Assembly: GCF_007858185.1 (NCBI RefSeq) | Contig: NZ_VFES01000007.1 | Coordinates: 124,001 to 188,000, forward strand | Direction: 5' to 3' | DNA: 64,000 nt | Source: Pseudomonas grimontii | GTDB lineage: Bacteria; Pseudomonadota; Gammaproteobacteria; Pseudomonadales; Pseudomonadaceae | Notes under the pieces: generated by a model | Databases searched by the model: none | Told to the model about the DNA's origin: nothing | The model's input: only the letters and a program-made list of their open reading frames with translations | In this document: piece by piece, positions 55,953-64,000 of the stretch | Position numbering within the stretch: position 1 is the stretch's first letter | Layout of the letters: the number at the start of each line of letters is the position of its first letter | Translations under genes and position numbers: made by a program

Positions 55953-56315
55953 TTACAGGCGACGTAGAAAGGATTTGACGATATGGCGGGTCGCGTCGGT
56001 AGTGTCAATATCGTCCAAGGAGCCATAGGCGTGCCACTGGCAGTCGACGATCTCGTTCAGTGGCCGTGCATCCGCGATATTCACCACCGAGGCTTCAAAC
56101 ACATGGTGGACGGTGTCGCGGGCCTTCAGCTCCTGCAAGTACAGCAGGCCATCCACGTTCAACCCGGTTTCCTCTTCCAGCTCCCGTTCGGCGGCGCCGA
56201 CCGGGCGTTCGCCCTGTTCAACCTTGCCGCCCGGCAGCGCCCATTTTGATCTGGCCTTGCGCACGAAGAGGATATGCCCCTCGTGTTCGCAAATGACCGT
56301 TGCGCGTATTTTCAT
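55953..56315 (-). CDS. NUDIX hydrolase
   Basis: 120-residue NUDIX protein. The Nudix box is G-x5-E-x7-REL-x2-E-E-x-G-L, visible as GGKVEQGERPVGAAERELEE followed by ETGL. It would cleave a nucleoside diphosphate derivative; the substrate is unknown. ATG 56315 starts the conserved MKIRATVICEHEG; an in-frame start at 56369 would add 18 residues without support. Confidence 0.85.
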   Translation of the reverse strand: MKIRATVICEHEGHILFVRKARSKWALPGGKVEQGERPVGAAERELEEETGLNVDGLLYLQELKARDTVHHVFEASVVNIADARPLNEIVDCQWHAYGSLDDIDTTDATRHIVKSFLRRL

Positions 56316-56442
56316 CGTCTGTGCCCCCGCAGTGGGATGAATGTCATAAAAGTGTAATGCAATTGTCATGCTAGGTGGTTATGGCACAACGGCGTGGGGA
56401 TGTGGATACTGCCGGATTGATGAAAACGGACGAGGAAAACAG

Positions 56443-57423
56443 ATGAGCACCGTACGTTGGGGCATGATTGGTTGTGGCAGTGTCACTGAGTTAAAGAGTG
56501 GACCCGCTTTCTACAAAGCGCCAGGTTCGGCGCTGGCGGCCGTGATGGGGCGTCGCGAGGACGCCGTGCGCGATTATGCATCACGTCACGGGATTGCCCG
56601 TTACTACACCGACGCCCAGGCACTGATCAACGACCCTGAAGTGGACGCCGTGTACATCGCCACGCCGCCCGACAGTCACCTGGAGTACAGCCTGATGGTG
56701 GCGGCGGCCGGCAAGCATTGCTGCGTCGAGAAACCGATGTCGCTGAACGCCGAACAGAGCGCGTTGATGCAGCGCACCTTCGAACGTGCCGGGCTGCACC
56801 TGTTTGTCTCCTACTACCGGCGCTCGCTGCCGCGCTTCCAGCAAGTGCGCGCGTGGCTGCAGGACGGGCGCATCGGCACGTTACGCCACCTGACCTGGAC
56901 CCTCTGCAAGCCACCGGCTGCCGAGGATGCCAGCGCCGCCAACTGGCGCACCAACCCGACCATCGCCGGTGGCGGCTACTTTGCCGACCTGGCCAGCCAC
57001 GGATTTGACCTGTTCCAATACCTGGCCGGGGACATCGTCGAGGTCTCGGGTTTTACTGCACGACAGGCCGCAAGCTATGCGGCCGAGGACGCCGTGACGG
57101 CCTGCTGGACGTTCAGTTCGGGCGCGCTGGGCATGGGCTGTTGGAACTTTGTAGCCGACCGCCGTGAGGATCTGGTCGAGTTGATCGGCAGCCGTGGGCG
57201 CATCCAGTTCTCGGTGTTCGAGGATCAGCCGCTGCGCCTCGACGGTGAGTTCAACGAGGTGCTGGAGGTGCCGTGCCACGCGCATATCCAGTGGCACCAC
57301 GTATTGGCCATGAACGCGCATATTCGCGGCGAAGCCGAGCATCCTTCGCTGGCGATCGAGGCGTTGAAGACCGATCGGGTCCTGGACAAGGTGTTGCAAC
57401 GTAACCCCAACCATCCTGAGTAG
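56443..57423 (+). CDS. Gfo/Idh/MocA-family oxidoreductase
   Basis: 326 residues. N-terminal nucleotide motif GMIGCGSVTELKSGP, conserved CCVEKPMSL near residue 95 and VSYYRRSLPRFQQV, then the C-terminal dehydrogenase fold (GGGYFADLASHGFDLFQYL). GAGGAAA precedes ATG 56443; the frame is open to 56368. It is not clustered with a pathway, so the sugar or cyclitol substrate is unknown. Confidence 0.83.
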   Translation: MSTVRWGMIGCGSVTELKSGPAFYKAPGSALAAVMGRREDAVRDYASRHGIARYYTDAQALINDPEVDAVYIATPPDSHLEYSLMVAAAGKHCCVEKPMSLNAEQSALMQRTFERAGLHLFVSYYRRSLPRFQQVRAWLQDGRIGTLRHLTWTLCKPPAAEDASAANWRTNPTIAGGGYFADLASHGFDLFQYLAGDIVEVSGFTARQAASYAAEDAVTACWTFSSGALGMGCWNFVADRREDLVELIGSRGRIQFSVFEDQPLRLDGEFNEVLEVPCHAHIQWHHVLAMNAHIRGEAEHPSLAIEALKTDRVLDKVLQRNPNHPE

Positions 57424-57459
57424 TTGCGGTATACCTGGTTTTTTTCAAGGAATACACAC

Positions 57460-58089
57460 ATGAAGTACTGGATGATGATGTGGCTGGTGCTGGCCACCAG
57501 CGCAGTGGCGGCCCCGCGTAACCAAGGGACGCCTGGGGAATTTGATTTTTATGTGCTGTCGTTGTCATGGTCGCCGACCTTTTGCCTGACGCACCCAAAC
57601 AACGAACAATGTTCGGGTAAGGGTTACGGCTTCGTGCTGCACGGCTTGTGGCCGCAATACGCGCGGGGAGGGTGGCCGGCGACCTGCGCGCCGCAATCTA
57701 CGTTGAGCCGTGAAGAGATGGACAAGGGCGCGGCGCTGTTCCCGACGCGCTCGCTGCTCAAGCACGAATGGGCCAAGCACGGCACCTGCAGCGGGCTGGA
57801 ACCCTTGGCGTACCTGGAGAAAACCGATACGGCGCTGGGCGTAGTCACCATCCCGGCGCAACTGCAACCGTTCAACACGCCGTCGTCGTTGCAGGCCCGC
57901 GAGATCGAGGCGCTGTTTCGCGAAAGCAACCCGCGCATGGGCAACCATGGCCTGGCGGTGATCTGCAAAGGCAAGGTGCTGTCGGAAGTGCGCGTGTGCC
58001 TGACCAAGGACCTGGCGTTTGCCGGCTGCCCGCGCAGTGTCAAAACCCAGTGCCGTGCGGGCGATATTCGTATTCCCACGCAGCGCTAA
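57460..58089 (+). CDS. secreted ribonuclease T2 family protein
   Basis: 209 residues with a short signal peptide (MMMWLVLATSAVAA). Both catalytic boxes are present: CAS I FVLHGLWPQY and CAS II LLKHEWAKHGTCSGL, each with its active-site histidine. Several cysteines (FCLTHP, QCSGK, TCAP, GTCS, VICKG, VCLT, GCPR, QCRAG) would form disulfides in the periplasm. It should degrade RNA to 2',3'-cyclic phosphates. It overlaps the convergent Rrf2 gene by 4 nt. Confidence 0.88.
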   Translation: MKYWMMMWLVLATSAVAAPRNQGTPGEFDFYVLSLSWSPTFCLTHPNNEQCSGKGYGFVLHGLWPQYARGGWPATCAPQSTLSREEMDKGAALFPTRSLLKHEWAKHGTCSGLEPLAYLEKTDTALGVVTIPAQLQPFNTPSSLQAREIEALFRESNPRMGNHGLAVICKGKVLSEVRVCLTKDLAFAGCPRSVKTQCRAGDIRIPTQR

Positions 58090-58523
58090 GGCAGCATTGC
58101 CACGCGGTAGCGTTCGTCAAAGTCCTCGGCCAACTGCGCCAGGCTGACCTTGCCCAGGCGTTTCAGCAGCAATGCCTGGGCTTGTTCGAAGGCATCCGTG
58201 AGTGCGGCATTCACCGCCTGTTCCACCAGGCACTCGGGGTGATCGGTGGACAGGCCGATGGCGAATATCGAAGGCGTGCCCAGGGCATTGTGAATGTCCA
58301 GCAGAGTGATTTCGCTCAAGGGTTTGCCCAGGCTCCAGCCGCCCTGGTGGCCCTTTTCCGAACGCACATACCCTTTCTCCTTGAGCAACCCCAGGGTGCG
58401 TCGCACCACCACTGGGTTGGTGCCGAGCATCTGCGCGATGGTCTCCGATGTGGCGCGTTCTTCATGACGGCCCATATGGATCAGTACGTGGAGCATGCGC
58501 GACAGGCGCGTGTCGTTTCTCAT
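58086..58523 (-). CDS. Rrf2-family transcriptional regulator
   Basis: 145 residues: winged helix (RLSRMLHVLIHMGRHEERATSETIAQMLGTNPVVVRRTLGLL; GYVRSEKGHQGGWSLGKPL), the wing G-x-x-G-G-x-x-L typical of Rrf2. It has one Cys (PECLV) rather than the three-cysteine Fe-S cluster of IscR, so it may be a thiol or NO-type sensor. ATG 58523 has GAGG 7 nt upstream. It is divergent from a thioredoxin-reductase-like gene, its probable target. Confidence 0.83.
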   Translation of the reverse strand: MRNDTRLSRMLHVLIHMGRHEERATSETIAQMLGTNPVVVRRTLGLLKEKGYVRSEKGHQGGWSLGKPLSEITLLDIHNALGTPSIFAIGLSTDHPECLVEQAVNAALTDAFEQAQALLLKRLGKVSLAQLAEDFDERYRVAMLP

Positions 58524-58667
58524 CAATCAGCCTCAGGTTGGGTCAGTCGAAAGTATCGTTCGTAACTCGAAAAGTTGCGAGACTCTTGACGGGCTATTTT
58601 TATGTAACTTATGGTGTGTCGTGAAAGCCCGCGGATAACCGCGAGCACACAACATGGAGTTACTTTC

Positions 58668-59552
58668 ATGATGTACGACGTGATTATCGTGGGCGGCAGC
58701 TATGCCGGCCTGTCTGCGGGCCTGCAATTGGCAAGGGCGCGGCGCCAGGTGTTGGTGATCGATGCGGGGCAGCGACGCAACCGGTTTGCCGCCACGTCCC
58801 ACGGGTTTCTCGGGCAGGACGGCCAGGCGCCGGAGGTCATTGCGGCCGAAGGGCGCAGCCAGTTGATGGAGTATCCGACGGTCACGTGGGTGCAGGGCAG
58901 TGCGGTGCTGGTCAACCAGCCGGTTGAGGGGTTCAGTGTACGCACCGAACATAGCGGTACGTTTCACGCCAGACGCTTGATCCTCGCCACCGGAGTGGTG
59001 GATGAACTGCCGGCGGTCGAAGGCTTGAAAGAGCGCTGGGGTACGCGAGTGTTCCATTGTCCCTACTGCCATGGCTATGAACTGGACCAAGGCCGTATTG
59101 GCGTCCTGGCCACCTCACCCCTGGCGATGCACCACGCGCTGATGCTGCCGGACTGGGGGCCCACCACCTTGTTCACCAATGGTGTGTTTACCCCGGATGC
59201 CGAGCAACAGGCGCAGTTGGACCGACGTGGGGTCATCGTGGAAAGCGCTGGCGTGCGACGTATCAGCGGGGAGCGCGCCGACCTGGAATTGGATGATGGC
59301 AGGGTGTTCAAGCTCGACGGGATCTTCACCCTGTCCCGCACGCGCATCAGTCCGTTGGCCGAACAACTGGGCTGTGAATGGGTCGACGGCCCCACCGGGC
59401 CTTACCTGCACACCAACGACACTCGCCAGACCTCGGTGCCTGGCGTGTTTGCCTGTGGTGATGCATCCCTCGCCGCCGGGTCCGTTGCGCTGGCCGTGGG
59501 CGAGGGCGTGCGCGCCGGGGTGGGCGCACATTTCTCGTTGATCAACGCGTGA
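58668..59552 (+). CDS. thioredoxin reductase-like NAD(P)/FAD oxidoreductase
   Basis: 294 residues. FAD motif VIIVGGSYAGLSAGLQLARA, redox pair C-P-Y-C in VFHCPYCHGYE near residue 130, and the C-terminal FAD block VPGVFACGDASLAAGSV. The second nucleotide region lacks a strong GxGxxA (GVLATSPLAMHH), so NADPH handling may differ from TrxB. Tandem ATGs lie at 58668 and 58671 behind GGAG. The divergent Rrf2 regulator suggests redox-responsive expression. Confidence 0.85.
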   Translation: MMYDVIIVGGSYAGLSAGLQLARARRQVLVIDAGQRRNRFAATSHGFLGQDGQAPEVIAAEGRSQLMEYPTVTWVQGSAVLVNQPVEGFSVRTEHSGTFHARRLILATGVVDELPAVEGLKERWGTRVFHCPYCHGYELDQGRIGVLATSPLAMHHALMLPDWGPTTLFTNGVFTPDAEQQAQLDRRGVIVESAGVRRISGERADLELDDGRVFKLDGIFTLSRTRISPLAEQLGCEWVDGPTGPYLHTNDTRQTSVPGVFACGDASLAAGSVALAVGEGVRAGVGAHFSLINA

Positions 59553-59650
59553 AGCCATTGCCGCCGCAGGGGCATTTTGTTCAATACCGCTGCGCGTGGG
59601 CCTTATACCGTGGAACCCTGTTTACGCCTCATCATAAAAAGGGAACCGCA

Positions 59651-60238
59651 ATGAGCTTGATCATTTCCATGGCCGCCTTCGCCCTGGCCACATCCATCAC
59701 GCCGGGACCGGTCAACGTGGTCGCCCTGAGTTCAGGGGCACGCTTCGGTTTTGTCGCCAGCCAGAAGCATGTGTTCGGCGCCGCTGTTGGCTTTACCTTG
59801 CTGTTGGTGCTGATCGGCCTGGGGCTGCACGAGGTGCTGCTGCGCTGGCCCATCCTGACCCAGTTGATCCAGTGGGGTGGGGTCGCCTTCCTGCTGTACA
59901 TGGCCTGGAAACTGGCGGCGGACGACGGCCGGTTGGACGCGGACGGCGCCGCAACTGCGCCGTCGATGCTCTACGGCGCGATCATGCAATGGCTCAACCC
60001 CAAGGCCTGGCTGGCTTGTGTGGCGGGCATGGGCTTGTTTGCGGCCGATGGCGACGCGCGGCAAATCTGGTTGTTTGCCAGCCTCTACCTGGTGATCTGC
60101 TACGTGTCGGTGGCGTGCTGGGCCTATGCCGGGACCTTTCTGCGCCGCTACCTGGGCAATCCCCAGGGCGTGCGCCTGTTCAACCGCTCAATGGCCGCGT
60201 TGCTGGTGGCCAGTGTGGGTTATTTGCTGATGGCTTGA
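59651..60238 (+). CDS. LysE-family amino-acid exporter
   Basis: 195 residues with five to six hydrophobic helices. The family-typical N-terminal ALATSITPGPVNVVALSSGARFG and QWLNPKAWLACVAG place it in the LysE/RhtB exporters. Its 3' end overlaps the convergent AraC-family gene by 59 nt. Substrate unknown. Confidence 0.85.
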   Translation: MSLIISMAAFALATSITPGPVNVVALSSGARFGFVASQKHVFGAAVGFTLLLVLIGLGLHEVLLRWPILTQLIQWGGVAFLLYMAWKLAADDGRLDADGAATAPSMLYGAIMQWLNPKAWLACVAGMGLFAADGDARQIWLFASLYLVICYVSVACWAYAGTFLRRYLGNPQGVRLFNRSMAALLVASVGYLLMA

Positions 60239-61067
60239 GCACCTCGCGGTATTGCCCTGGGGTGGCGGCAAAATGCTGTTTGAAGGTGCGCTGGAAGTGC
60301 GCCTGGTCGGCAAATCCCGCAGCGAGAGCCACATCGGCGATCAACTCGCCATTGCGCAGCCGGGTGCGGGCAAACTGGATGCGCTGGTTGACCAGGAAGG
60401 CATGGGGCGTCAGCCCGTAATACTGCTTGAAGGCGCGGATCAGGTACGACGGCGACAGCTCGGCGGCCAGGCAGATGTCTTCGAGTTTCAACGCCTCGGT
60501 GCAGTGCACACGGATGTACTCGGCGGCCCGTTCCAGCTTGTGGTTGACCTCGCGCATTGGTGTGGGTGAAGGGTTCAGGCGCTGCTGGACTTCGCTGAAG
60601 TAACTCACCAACGCGCTTTGCTTTTGCAGGAGCTCGGCCTGCTCATTCACCAGCATCCGGTACAACGCCAGCAAGCCGCTGTACAGCAGTGGGTCACGGG
60701 TATGCGGCGTATTGAAAGCGCGATAACCCTGGTCGGTGCTGAAGCCCAATTGGTACTGCAATTCGGTCAGCCAGGGCGTGTCGAGGTAGAGCATGTGATA
60801 GGACCATGGCTGGTCGTGGATAGGGTTGCAGGCATGCACATCGCCCGGGTTCATCAGTACCACGGTGCCGGCGCTGATCAGGAACGTATCGGCGCCGTAA
60901 AGGTAATAGCTGCGCCCGGTGGTGATCGCGCCGATGGAAAAATGCTCATGGGCGTGACGGGTATAAGTGACCTTGCGCCCGTCGGCGATGGTGCGCGCTT
61001 CGATGAACGGCAGGCGCTCGTCGCGCCAGAAGCGCGGTGCGGCGGGGCACAGGTCGGTCAGCGTCAT
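60180..61067 (-). CDS. AraC-family transcriptional regulator (cupin type)
   Basis: 295 residues: an N-terminal AraC-type cupin (TRHAHEHFSIGAITTGRSYY; ISAGTVVLMNPGDVHACNP) and a C-terminal double HTH (LEDICLAAELSPSYLIRAFKQYYGLTPHAFLVNQRIQFARTRL; IADVALAAGFADQAHFQRTFKQHF). This architecture is common beside LysE exporters, which it probably regulates. ATG 61067 follows GGAG by 8 nt. The last about 19 codons overlap the exporter gene in antisense. Confidence 0.85.
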   Translation of the reverse strand: MTLTDLCPAAPRFWRDERLPFIEARTIADGRKVTYTRHAHEHFSIGAITTGRSYYLYGADTFLISAGTVVLMNPGDVHACNPIHDQPWSYHMLYLDTPWLTELQYQLGFSTDQGYRAFNTPHTRDPLLYSGLLALYRMLVNEQAELLQKQSALVSYFSEVQQRLNPSPTPMREVNHKLERAAEYIRVHCTEALKLEDICLAAELSPSYLIRAFKQYYGLTPHAFLVNQRIQFARTRLRNGELIADVALAAGFADQAHFQRTFKQHFAATPGQYREVLKPSANNPHWPPATRPLSG

Positions 61068-61208
61068 GGGCACGACTCCAGGGCAATCAAGATCAGTAAC
61101 GGATCGTTGCACAGACCCTGGCGTTTGTGTAGCCGTTGGCTTGGCAGGGGGGCACGCAGTGATCCGATTGTGCGGCACACCCACGCAGGACGTGGGCGTG
61201 CTGATCGC

Positions 61209-62822
61209 TCAGAGGGGCTCTGGGCACGGCACCAGAAAGGCCGCTTCCAGCAGTTGACGCGTATACGCATGCTGCGGATCAGCAAAGATCGCCTGCGCAT
61301 CGCCCTGTTCCACCACCTGTCCATGCTTGACCACCATCAACTGGTGACTCAGCGCCTTCACCACCGCCAGGTCATGGCTGATGAACAGGTAGGTCAGGTT
61401 GTACTTGGCCTGCAGGCTGCGCAGCAGTTCCACGACCTGGCGTTGTACCGTGCGGTCCAGCGCCGAGGTCGGTTCGTCCAGCAGGATCAGGCGCGGCTTG
61501 AGTACCAGCGCGCGGGCGATGGCGATGCGTTGGCGTTGGCCGCCGGAAAATTCGTGGGGGTAGCGATGGCGGGACTCCGGGTCCAGGCCCACCTCCTTGA
61601 GCGCCGCGATAATCGCCGCTTCCTGCTCGGCCGGCGTGCCCATTTTGTGAATGCGCAGGCCTTCGCCGACGATCTCGCTGACGCACATGCGTGGGCTCAG
61701 GCTGCCGAACGGGTCCTGGAACACCACCTGCATTTCCCGGCGTAACGGGCGCACCTGTTGCTGGGTCAGCTTGTCCAGTTGCTGGCCTTCAAAGCGGATC
61801 CCGCCCTTGCTGGCGATCAAGCGCAAGATCGCCAGGCCCAGGGTGGATTTGCCCGAGCCGCTTTCGCCGACGATGCCCAGCGTCTGGCCCTGGGGCAGGC
61901 TGAAGTTGATGCCGTCCACCGCCTTGACGTAATCGACGGTGTTGCGCAAAAAACCCTTCTTGATCGGGAACCAGACTTTCAGGTCATCGACTTCCAGCAA
62001 CGGCGGCCCGACCTCGTTGGTGGCCGGCCCACCGCTGGGTTCCGCCGCCAGCAGTTCCTGGGTGTAAGGGTGCTGGGGCGACTGGAACAGCGTCTCGCAT
62101 TCCGCCTGCTCGACGATGCAACCTTGCTGCATCACGCACACGCGGTGAGCAATGCGCCGCACCAGGTTCAGGTCATGGCTGATCAACAGCAGGGCCATGC
62201 CCAAGCGCGCCTGCAACTCCTTGAGCAGTTCCAGGATCTTCAACTGCACAGTGACATCAAGGGCGGTGGTGGGCTCATCCGCGATCAACAGTTCCGGCTC
62301 ATTGGCCAGGGCCATGGCGATCATCACCCGCTGGCGCTGGCCGCCCGACAGTTCGTGGGGCAGGGCCTTGAGCCGTTTGTGCGGCTCGGGGATGCCCACC
62401 AGTTCCAGCAGTTCAAGCGTGCGCCGGGTCGCGACCTTGCCGGTCAGGCCCTTGTGCAGGCCGAGCACTTCGTTGATCTGCTTTTCGATGCAGTGCAGCG
62501 GGTTCAACGAGGTCATCGGCTCCTGGAAGATCATCGCGATGCGGTTGCCGCGAATATGCCGCAGGGTCTTTTCCTTGAGGGTCAGTAGGTCTTGCCCGGA
62601 ATAGGCGATGGTGCCGGACGGGTGCCGGGCGAGCGGGTAGGGCAGAAGGCGCAGGATCGAGTGCGCGGTCACCGATTTGCCGGAGCCGCTTTCGCCGACC
62701 AGGGCCAGGGTTTCGCCGCGCTTGATATCGAAGCTGACGTTGTTGACCACGCGGTGGTGATGCTCGCCCGTGACGAACTCGACGGAGAGGTCGCGGATTT
62801 CGATCAGATTGTCCTGATTCAT
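61209..62822 (-). CDS. yejF: peptide/microcin C-type ABC transporter ATP-binding protein
   Basis: 537 residues with two full ABC domains. First: Walker A GESGSGKSVTA, signature ELSGGQRQRVMIAMAL, Walker B LLIADEPTTALD. Second: GESGSGKSTLG, EFSGGQRQRIAIARAL, LILLDEPTSALD. This is the YejF form of the oligopeptide importers, in which DppD- and DppF-like halves are fused. ATG 62822 starts 1 nt after the yejE stop, with GAGGAAA upstream. Confidence 0.9.
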   Translation of the reverse strand: MNQDNLIEIRDLSVEFVTGEHHHRVVNNVSFDIKRGETLALVGESGSGKSVTAHSILRLLPYPLARHPSGTIAYSGQDLLTLKEKTLRHIRGNRIAMIFQEPMTSLNPLHCIEKQINEVLGLHKGLTGKVATRRTLELLELVGIPEPHKRLKALPHELSGGQRQRVMIAMALANEPELLIADEPTTALDVTVQLKILELLKELQARLGMALLLISHDLNLVRRIAHRVCVMQQGCIVEQAECETLFQSPQHPYTQELLAAEPSGGPATNEVGPPLLEVDDLKVWFPIKKGFLRNTVDYVKAVDGINFSLPQGQTLGIVGESGSGKSTLGLAILRLIASKGGIRFEGQQLDKLTQQQVRPLRREMQVVFQDPFGSLSPRMCVSEIVGEGLRIHKMGTPAEQEAAIIAALKEVGLDPESRHRYPHEFSGGQRQRIAIARALVLKPRLILLDEPTSALDRTVQRQVVELLRSLQAKYNLTYLFISHDLAVVKALSHQLMVVKHGQVVEQGDAQAIFADPQHAYTRQLLEAAFLVPCPEPL

Positions 62823-62823
62823 C

Positions 62824-63843
62824 TCATTTCCTCGGGTCGAAGGCATCGCGAGCGGACTCGCCGATAAACACCAGCAAACTCAACATGATTGCCAGCACGG
62901 CAAACGCGCTCATGCCCAGCCAGGGCGCTTGCAGGTTGGATTTGCCCTGGGCCACCAGCTCGCCCAGCGAAGGCGAACCGGCCGGCAGGCCAAAGCCGAG
63001 GAAATCCAGGGCAGTCAGGGTGCCGATGGCGCCAGTGAGGATGAACGGCATGAACGTCATGGTCGAGACCATGGCATTGGGCAGGATATGGCGGAACATG
63101 ATCGCGCCGTTCTGCATCCCCAGGGCCCTGGCCGCGCGCACATATTCGAGGTTGCGCCCGCGCAGGAACTCGGCGCGCACCACATCCACCAGGCTCATCC
63201 AGGAAAACAGCAGCATGATCCCCAGCAGCCACCAGAAGTTGGGCTGCACGAAGCTGGCAAGGATGATCAGCAGGTACAGCACCGGCAAGCCGGACCAGAT
63301 TTCCAGGAAGCGCTGCCCGGCCAGGTCGACCCAGCCGCCATAGAAGCCCTGCAAGGCCCCGGCGATCACGCCGATGATCGAGCTGAGCACGGTCAACGTC
63401 AGGGCAAACAGCACCGACACACGGAAGCCATAGATCACCCGCGCGAGCACATCGCGGCCTTGGTCGTCGGTGCCCAGCAGGTTGACGCTCGAAGGCGGCG
63501 CGGGAGCCGGTACCTTCAGGTCGTAGTTGATGCTCTGGTAGCTGAACGGGATCGGCGCCCACAAGGTCCAGGCGTCCTTGGCCTTGAGCAGTTCCTGGAT
63601 ATACGGGCTCTTATAGTTGGCCTCCAGCGGGAATTCGCCGCCGAAGGTGGTTTCCGGGTAGCGCTTGAGCGCCGGGAAATACCAGTCGCCGTCGTAGTGC
63701 ACTGCCAGTGGCTTGTCGTTGGCGATCAGCTCGGCGCCCAGGCTCAGCCCGAACAAAATCAGGAACAGCCACAGCGACCACCAGCCGCGCTTGTTGGCCT
63801 TGAACCGCTCGAACCGGCGGCGATTGAGGGGGGACAGGTTCAT
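62824..63843 (-). CDS. yejE: peptide ABC transporter permease
   Basis: 339 residues with about six helices. The N-terminal block (LNRRRFERFKANKRGWWSLW) and the long periplasmic insert (AVHYDGDWYFPALKRYPETT; GGEFPLEANYKSPYI) distinguish YejE from DppC. The permease signature region is EYVRAARALGMQNGAIMFRHILPNA. It starts just after the yejB stop and runs into yejF. Confidence 0.9.
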   Translation of the reverse strand: MNLSPLNRRRFERFKANKRGWWSLWLFLILFGLSLGAELIANDKPLAVHYDGDWYFPALKRYPETTFGGEFPLEANYKSPYIQELLKAKDAWTLWAPIPFSYQSINYDLKVPAPAPPSSVNLLGTDDQGRDVLARVIYGFRVSVLFALTLTVLSSIIGVIAGALQGFYGGWVDLAGQRFLEIWSGLPVLYLLIILASFVQPNFWWLLGIMLLFSWMSLVDVVRAEFLRGRNLEYVRAARALGMQNGAIMFRHILPNAMVSTMTFMPFILTGAIGTLTALDFLGFGLPAGSPSLGELVAQGKSNLQAPWLGMSAFAVLAIMLSLLVFIGESARDAFDPRK

Positions 63844-63844
63844 C

Positions 63845-64000
63845 TCAATGCTCCCGGCTGGCGAAGTCGATACGCGGATCGACCAGGGTGTAGGTGAGGT
63901 CGCCGATGAGTTTCACCACCAGCCCCAGCAGGGTGAAGATAAACAGCGTGCCGAACACCACCGGGTAGTCGCGGTTGATCGCCGCTTCAAAGCTCATCAG
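63845..64000 (-). CDS. yejB: peptide ABC transporter permease YejB (3' end only)
   Basis: Only the last 51 codons are in the window; the gene continues past the right edge. They read [20 protein letters not shown] ... [21 protein letters not shown], the standard C-terminus of DppB/YejB permeases (NRDYP and the LVDPRIDF ending). The stop is 1 nt before the yejE start codon. Confidence 0.85.
   Translation of the reverse strand: MMSFEAAINRDYPVVFGTLFIFTLLGLVVKLIGDLTYTLVDPRIDFASREH

Overview
The window reads as a chromosomal segment of a Pseudomonas of the fluorescens group. The support is high GC with strongly GC-biased third codon positions, many intergenic REP palindromes built on GTGGGAGGGGGCTTGC-type arms, and gene families typical of that group (MdeA/MdeR, acetoin AcoR-AcoABC, iol catabolism with a ribose-type ABC importer, TonB siderophore receptors). 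I saw no tRNA, rRNA, CRISPR array, prophage or intact insertion sequence. The species assignment is inference from style and gene content.

Layout. 1-2090: the end of a type VI secretion cluster (TssJ, cut by the window edge; TssE; an ImpA-N/OmpA protein). 2167-4005: methionine gamma-lyase with a divergent Lrp-type regulator. 4113-6928: an AhpD-like protein and a TonB receptor. 7120-13471: an acetoin/2,3-butanediol block (SDR, sigma-54 activator AcoR, acoA-acoB-acoC). Matching TGAGAC-N5-GTCTCA palindromes lie in front of the SDR and acoA, and a clear -24/-12 promoter lies in front of acoA. 13586-18379: an AraC regulator and a polyamine set (gamma-glutamyl-polyamine synthetase-like, PotF-like, PuuB-like). 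18517-21786: LysR with a divergent AKR-SDR-SRPBCC operon. 21881-23936: a two-component system. 24351-24436: a highly structured dispersed repeat. 24819-25814: a membrane protein plus a 24-residue membrane peptide behind a sigma-54-like promoter.

25949-39939 is a myo-inositol regulon: an RpiR-type regulator (IolR-like), iolC (kinase-aldolase fusion), iolE, iolB, an IolI-like isomerase, iolD, iolG, a second dehydrogenase, a 58-codon small ORF and an ABC importer. Perfect GGAA-N6-TTCC palindromes precede both iolC and the importer. No iolA lies in the window.

40265-50545: a DksA-like protein, a chemotaxis receptor, small unknowns, a betaine-type binding protein, the 3' remnant of a TonB receptor, a low-GC gene pair and an STN-containing TonB receptor. 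50559-55852: LysR/AbrB-transporter, a strong small-RNA candidate (about 53167-53234), a miniature PAS/GGDEF remnant with an internal deletion, and an ECF sigma-factor operon with a membrane partner and a periplasmic metal-sensor-like protein. 55953-61067: NUDIX, a Gfo/Idh/MocA oxidoreductase, RNase T2, Rrf2 with a TrxR-like flavoprotein, a LysE exporter and an AraC regulator. 61209-64000: the yejF-yejE-yejB peptide importer on the minus strand, with yejB cut by the edge.

The observations I rate most worth checking are a 16-bp sequence found in both orientations inside REP arms (five copies), a REPIN nested inside a REPIN, the unassigned sRNA candidate, the miniature PAS/GGDEF gene, the ECF operon, and the small ORF ahead of the inositol importer.
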